64,000 nt of DNA from an uncultured Roseburia sp. (GTDB lineage Bacteria > Bacillota > Clostridia > Lachnospirales > Lachnospiraceae). The notes beneath the pieces are model-generated. The model searched no databases. It saw nothing but the letters and a program-made list of their open reading frames with translations, and was not told the origin of the DNA. Where the stretch lies: NCBI GenBank assembly GCA_947564465.1, contig CANOCV010000006.1, positions 18,644 through 82,643 of the forward strand, in the 5' to 3' direction. Position numbers and translations under genes: made by a program. Below are positions 59,746 through 64,000 of this stretch, piece after piece. The stretch's first letter is position 1. The number at the start of each line of letters is the position of its first letter.

Positions 59746-62700
59746 TTATACTTCCAGGCTTTTTACCGTCTTGATAAAGCTCTCCGCCATATGATAAAGC
59801 GTTTTCGTCATAACGGCATCCTCTTCCCCTTCTTCCGATACATCCTCTCTGCCAAACGCGGAAAGATTCAGTTTATCCGACGTAACGTAACGAATGTCAA
59901 CCTCTTGCTCCGCCTGACCTAACGCCTCCGAAAGCATCCCGTCTCTTCCTGCAAGCAAATCGGCCGTTTCTTTTTTTTCGCAAGCCACATAGCCGCCGAT
60001 TCCGTGTCCGCCCGCTTTCAGCTGCGCTGCCACCTTGCCCAATTTGTCTGTGGAAAACGTAATATCTACGAGTCCTTTTTTCTCTTTCCCTCTGACGATT
60101 TTCAGGGATATATTGGTTACCTCATCTCCGACGAGCACAGGTATCGCATACGTCTCCTCCTTCGCCTGCCTGGTCCCGATTGCAATCTGCGTATTAAGCA
60201 GCTTCATTTGCCGCAGATCAATGCTTGTTACATCCTCATCCTCCGTAATCATAGTCTTCATAACATTTTCCGCCGTATCTGCAAGCGCCTTCTGCGCCTC
60301 TGCCATCTCCTCCGGTGTTTTTAAGGATTCCGCAAATTTTTCCAAAAGTCCCCGCTTAATTTCCTCAAAATCCACACCGGTGTCCTCTGTATCCTCTGCG
60401 AGAGGCTTGCCAAAGAATCCCGCAAACGCCTTGTTGCGGTTCTTTATCATTTCATATGCCGCTGTCACATACTCGGCTGTATGCGGCAGGTCATACTCCG
60501 AAAGCATTCGATAGACCTCCTCCGGCGCCATTGCGGCTTCCTCAAATTCCGTCATCTGCTCTCTTTGATATTCTGTGTCAAGCTCCTCCTCATCCATGGA
60601 CGCAAGCGCCCTCGCAAGCTGCTCCGGCGTCATATCCTGCCAGCCTTCATCCTTCATAAGCTCTGCCATCTTATCCGGCGTCATATCATCAAGCACGTCG
60701 CGAATACAGTCCATATGATATCCCATTTCGATCTGATCGGTAATAGACAGGCCGTTCTTTACTCCGTCAACGCCGGAAAAAGTATCATCTACCGCATATT
60801 CCTTATTTCCATGCTTTGCCGAACGAATCTGCGTCAACAGATTGCGCATAGTCACGTCTCCGCCCTGTGCTAACAGCGCTCCGATTGCCGCTCCGTCCGT
60901 CTTCTCTACCTGAGTTATCAAGCGGTAAACACCGAGAAATGCATTCCTCTCCTCCTCCGAAATACCTCCGCTCTTATCAAGCTTCCAAAGATATTTTGAG
61001 AAACGCTCTTCCTCCTCAATTCCAAGCTCTTCTTTTATTTCAACTGCCTTCCTGTTCAATTCCTCGATATTCATATCCAGCGGATTCACACCGTCTCTTA
61101 TCATTTCCCGCACCACCGACGGTGTCATATTTTTAAAGGCTCTTGATACGGCCTCGTCCGCTGCCTTCATCTCCATAACAGACTGTTCTGTGATTTCCAG
61201 GTTATTATATGCCAGAATACGCACTGCCCTCTGATTTTCTTCGCTCTCCTCCAGTCCCAGGTCACGCAGAATATCATTCACATTCGCAAACGCCTTCTGT
61301 ATCGTATCTCCCATGTCGGCGCGCGGCTTTGTCATCATAGTCTCATATCGCTCGCCCGCCTTATCCAGTGTATCCTGAAGCTCTTTTCCGGCTTTATACA
61401 GATCCTTTAACGCTTCCTCGCCGGCCTTAGGTATTCCAAGCGTATAGGCCGGTACGCTCTTCAGTGCCTCTACCGTCTCCACCGTTTCCCTGAAAACAGC
61501 GACATTAGACTCATCCGCCGCTATCCCTGCCTGCGTAAGCAGCTGCTCATAATAACTGTTCTCCTGCGCCTTTAACGCATCAACCAACTCTGCCAGCGGT
61601 CTTGTATCTATGGAAATGCCCTGCTTTAACAGAGAATAATTTGCCTGCGCCGTCATTGCTAGCCTTGCTTCCTCCAACTGTCTGCGGGCCGTCAAAAGCG
61701 CAAGCTCCCGCTCCGGCGTCAGATTCTCTGCTCCCGCCTCGTCCGCTCTATGGGACGCTGCCTCCTCCAGATTATCTACGGTAAGCTCCTTGTCGTTTTC
61801 CACAATCCATGCCAGATCCGCATCCTCGGCGTTCTCTACGATCTCCGCCGCCCTCTTGGCCTGATCCGCAAGCGTATATCCCTCAATGAGCATTCCATCC
61901 TTCGGACGAGCGCCTTCTGCAACCGCCTGCACCATTGCACCCATCACCTTCGCCTCATCCGCCGGAAGCGAAAGCTCTTTTAATTTCTGCATATATGCAA
62001 AATTCTCGGACGTAAACGATATATGATTTGCAATCATCCACTTGCCGTCTTCCACCGTCTTGGCGTTCACTTCAAATCCCGCGCTTTCGATTACCTCTTC
62101 GATCTGCTGTCTCAGCGAATCATAATCGACCGCCCCCTCCGGAGCGCGGTAATTGCCGCTATACTCCGCCTTGTAGAGATTCTCTATGGTCGGTTCCAAC
62201 CCGTTATCCAGCAAATACTTTATCGCACCGTCGCTAAGCTGCGTCAGCTCTCCTGTCATTGCAAGGCTCTCCTTCGCCTCCGTGACATTCTGCTCACTTG
62301 CCGGCAGATTGGCCTGCGCAAACAAGGCTTCCATCTGCCGGGCAAGCGCCGCATTTCCTGCAATCTCCTCTAACTGCTCCTTTGTCAATCCGTCTCCGAA
62401 AATACTGATATCCACGCCTGCCTTTGCCAGCTCGGCCTTAATCTTATCCGTCTCCGTTACAACCGTTTCTATCTCCGTGGAGTTTAAGGAAAATCCGTCA
62501 TCCTCCAACTTCCCGCTATCCTCCTCGGACGTGGTATTTACGGCAAACAGCATCTCGTTTTTCATCTGTGTCGCATCGGATACCCCCGCCTGATTTGCAA
62601 TATCTTCAAGAATTTCCTCCCCGTCCATCCGGGGCTTACCATATGTAGCATCGCCAAATACACCGTTTGTTCTCTCCGGTTTGTAAACGGCAAATGTCTC

Positions 62701-62793
62701 CCGCTCTTCCATTCCGACCGTCTTATCTTCTCTTTTCGCGGCTCCTGTCATATTCACCGTACCGTCAAGCAATGTTGCTGCATCTACTTTCAT
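59746..62793 (-). CDS. Very large FliK-like flagellar protein (DUF6240 type)
   Basis: The 1015-aa acidic, helical protein has a C-terminal region like the FliK hook-length domain: IPVLVGDEVTNISLKIVRGK, LVDITFSTDKLGKVAAQLKA and ETADLLAGRDGMLSEALGQA (about 905-980). The rest is built of repeated helical segments with patterns such as LTKEQLEEIAGNAAL, MTPDKMAELMKDEGW and MTPEQLARALASM. No signal peptide. The ATG at 62793 has GGAGG 6 nt upstream. A SigD-type promoter precedes it and the second flagellin follows it. It may be an exported molecular ruler or a regulator of export; the function is inferred from the C-terminal region only. Confidence 0.75.
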   Translation of the reverse strand: MKVDAATLLDGTVNMTGAAKREDKTVGMEERETFAVYKPERTNGVFGDATYGKPRMDGEEILEDIANQAGVSDATQMKNEMLFAVNTTSEEDSGKLEDDGFSLNSTEIETVVTETDKIKAELAKAGVDISIFGDGLTKEQLEEIAGNAALARQMEALFAQANLPASEQNVTEAKESLAMTGELTQLSDGAIKYLLDNGLEPTIENLYKAEYSGNYRAPEGAVDYDSLRQQIEEVIESAGFEVNAKTVEDGKWMIANHISFTSENFAYMQKLKELSLPADEAKVMGAMVQAVAEGARPKDGMLIEGYTLADQAKRAAEIVENAEDADLAWIVENDKELTVDNLEEAASHRADEAGAENLTPERELALLTARRQLEEARLAMTAQANYSLLKQGISIDTRPLAELVDALKAQENSYYEQLLTQAGIAADESNVAVFRETVETVEALKSVPAYTLGIPKAGEEALKDLYKAGKELQDTLDKAGERYETMMTKPRADMGDTIQKAFANVNDILRDLGLEESEENQRAVRILAYNNLEITEQSVMEMKAADEAVSRAFKNMTPSVVREMIRDGVNPLDMNIEELNRKAVEIKEELGIEEEERFSKYLWKLDKSGGISEEERNAFLGVYRLITQVEKTDGAAIGALLAQGGDVTMRNLLTQIRSAKHGNKEYAVDDTFSGVDGVKNGLSITDQIEMGYHMDCIRDVLDDMTPDKMAELMKDEGWQDMTPEQLARALASMDEEELDTEYQREQMTEFEEAAMAPEEVYRMLSEYDLPHTAEYVTAAYEMIKNRNKAFAGFFGKPLAEDTEDTGVDFEEIKRGLLEKFAESLKTPEEMAEAQKALADTAENVMKTMITEDEDVTSIDLRQMKLLNTQIAIGTRQAKEETYAIPVLVGDEVTNISLKIVRGKEKKGLVDITFSTDKLGKVAAQLKAGGHGIGGYVACEKKETADLLAGRDGMLSEALGQAEQEVDIRYVTSDKLNLSAFGREDVSEEGEEDAVMTKTLYHMAESFIKTVKSLEV

Positions 62794-62866
62794 GTCTTTC
62801 CTCCAACCTATCTCTGCATATCTCCAAAATCCAATCCATATGCCGTAACCATTTTCTCTATTTTTT

Positions 62867-62893
62867 ATGTCGGACAAAAGAGTCGAAAACTTA
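62867..62893 (-). promoter_or_regulatory. SigD-type promoter of the FliK-like gene
   Basis: TAAG (62890-62893), 15 nt, TCCGACAT (62867-62874) on the minus strand. One base differs from the usual CCGATAT core. Confidence 0.6.
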
Positions 62894-62912
62894 AGCCGAA
62901 TATCTTATCTGC

Positions 62913-63911
62913 TTACCGGTTCCATGGCCGCTCCATTTCTATGCACTTCCATTTCTGCCCTAATATATTGTAGTATTCTTCTTTTTCAGAAGCTATTTCC
63001 TTGAATCCTGCGGCTTTATAGCAATAATAGGCGGCTTTATTATTTTCAAAAACTCCGAGTGTTATTTTCGCAACCTTTAATATCTCAAATGCATATTTAA
63101 TCGCAAGCAAAAGCATTTGTTTTCCGTATCCCCTGCCGCGCTTCGTATCGTCTACAATAACAAATCCAAATCGCAGAACTTGCTTTTCCTCATCTGTAAA
63201 CCTCATAATTAAGTGTCCTACAACCCCGCTTTCATCAAAGGCTGTCACCGGATAAAAATCATCCGTATTGAAACAGTCTCCATTACAATCCATATATTTC
63301 TTGTTCATATCTTCTTCTGTAACGGGATAAGACCCGTATCTGTCTGCGCTCCATTGTCTGAGAGATACTTCGTCATGAATCCAACCCACAATTGTCTTTG
63401 CATCGCAAGCTTTGTAAGGCCGTAATCTTAAACCACTTCGCTCATCCCCTATTTTACTAAGTCTTTTTTCCATAATCTCATAAATCTGTATTACACCGCC
63501 TGCGCATTCCCATATACCATGATCTATCGTTTTATATCCCCGATCATAATATAATTTGCATGCGGACAAAGAGGCATCTATTTCTGCCTTATCGTATCGC
63601 TTTCCGATTTCCGCTTCCAGCCGATTCATGATAAAGGTTCCAAAACCTTTTCCCTGAAAATCCGGCAATACATATACTCTTGTAATGTGATTTTCTTTTC
63701 TGCTTCCGGTTCCTATTATTTTGTTATTCTCCAGAAGAACATAAACATTTCCGTTTTCGATGTCTTCACCGATATTCTCTTTATTATGAAACTCACAAAA
63801 CATATCTACTATTTCCGGAAGATAATATTTCGGATATATCCTCCGGATTGTGTTCTGTACTATTTCATATATGTCTTTTGTGTCCTCAAGCTTTGCCAAT
63901 CTGTACTCCAT
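62913..63911 (-). CDS. Tandem GNAT acetyltransferase
   Basis: The 332-aa protein contains two GNAT folds. The first (about 1-150) has ITRVYVLPDFQGKGFGTFIM as its acetyl-CoA loop and SLSACKLYYDRGYK. The second (about 165-325) is of the RimJ/RimL kind, with FVIVDDTKRGRGYGKQMLLL and VFENNKAAYYCYKAAGFKEI. Both pyrophosphate-binding loops (Q/R-x-x-G-x-G) look intact. The ATG at 63911 has GGAGG 8 nt upstream; an ATG five codons earlier does not. Substrates unknown. The last 89 nt of the window hold only a small GGGG/CCCC hairpin (63954-63973). Confidence 0.88.
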   Translation of the reverse strand: MEYRLAKLEDTKDIYEIVQNTIRRIYPKYYLPEIVDMFCEFHNKENIGEDIENGNVYVLLENNKIIGTGSRKENHITRVYVLPDFQGKGFGTFIMNRLEAEIGKRYDKAEIDASLSACKLYYDRGYKTIDHGIWECAGGVIQIYEIMEKRLSKIGDERSGLRLRPYKACDAKTIVGWIHDEVSLRQWSADRYGSYPVTEEDMNKKYMDCNGDCFNTDDFYPVTAFDESGVVGHLIMRFTDEEKQVLRFGFVIVDDTKRGRGYGKQMLLLAIKYAFEILKVAKITLGVFENNKAAYYCYKAAGFKEIASEKEEYYNILGQKWKCIEMERPWNR

Positions 63912-64000
63912 ACCATTTACCTCCATAGCAAGTTCTTTCCTAATGTGATGATGTTGGGGTCAAATAGCCCCAGTTAGCAACTTGAAAATTTCACACAAAT

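Noticed and set aside
63954..63973. GGGG/CCCC hairpin at the right end as an IS terminus
   Set aside because: Too short, with no transposase or duplication visible before the window ends.
1..64000. CRISPR arrays, tRNA or rRNA genes, prophage, complete insertion sequences
   Set aside because: No spaced direct-repeat series, cloverleaf, rRNA-like block, integrase or transposase was seen on either strand.

Overview
The window comes from a low-to-moderate GC, motile Firmicute, most likely a Lachnospiraceae-type gut clostridium. The evidence is the rpoB/rplL/rplJ/rplA/rplK/nusG/secE/rpmG order, FliW-CsrA control of flagellin, SigD-type (sigma-28) promoters, strong AGGAGG ribosome sites, a meso-DAP-type MurE next to DapF, an anaerobic ribonucleotide reductase, a BofA-like protein and a clostridial Tad pilus locus. 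The exact genus cannot be fixed from the sequence. There are no rRNA or tRNA genes, CRISPR arrays, phage genes or full insertion sequences.

Layout. 1-6600 (minus strand) is the translation/transcription cluster rpmG-secE-nusG-rplK-rplA-rplJ-rplL-rpoB. It has an L10 leader attenuator, a MITE-like palindrome with a target-site duplication between rplL and rpoB, and a possible small RNA unit ahead of rpoB. 6.6-32.5 kb is a flagellin-glycosylation-like island. It holds an orphan FliD-like cap protein, seven DUF3880/CgeB-type glycosyltransferase modules (one fused to GT2), a DUF4422-GT2 fusion, a TPR-bearing GT2, a GT8 and a LtaS-like phosphoglycerol transferase. A housekeeping block interrupts it: a Cys/Met PLP enzyme, dapF, murE and nrdD, with a divergent AraC regulator. 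32.6-44.4 kb is the late flagellar cluster, read on the minus strand from flgM: flgM-flgN-flgK-flgK2-flgL-fliW-csrA, then flaG-fliD-fliS-fliT, then the flagellin gene. 44.5-46.8 kb holds a HIT protein, a sensorless histidine kinase and a flavodoxin-SCP2 fusion. 46.8-57.1 kb is a Tad/Flp pilus operon that includes a pilin gene too short for routine ORF calling, FHA and rhomboid proteins. 57.1-62.9 kb has a BofA-like protein, a DUF2508 protein, a second flagellin with its own FliS paralogue, and a very large FliK-like protein. The right end is a double GNAT acetyltransferase.

How it works together. Six good or fair SigD promoters (TAAA or TAAG, 15-16 nt, NCCGATAT-like) tie flgM, flaG-fliD, both flagellins, the FliK-like gene and the GT2-DUF3880/DUF4422 operon into one late flagellar regulon. 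FlgM would hold SigD until the hook is complete. FliW and CsrA would then couple flagellin translation to secretion, and both flagellin leaders carry a GGA-loop hairpin just upstream of the ribosome site, as expected for CsrA targets. The glycosyltransferases are the natural candidates for modifying the flagellins.

The least explained observations are: a 26-bp promoter box shared by the Tad operon promoter and a promoter upstream of rpoB that seems to make a short terminated RNA; the MITE-like insertion; a pseudopilin with two tandem H-x5-C...C-x2-C modules and a long hairpin around its start; and the DUF3880 expansion with its fusions.
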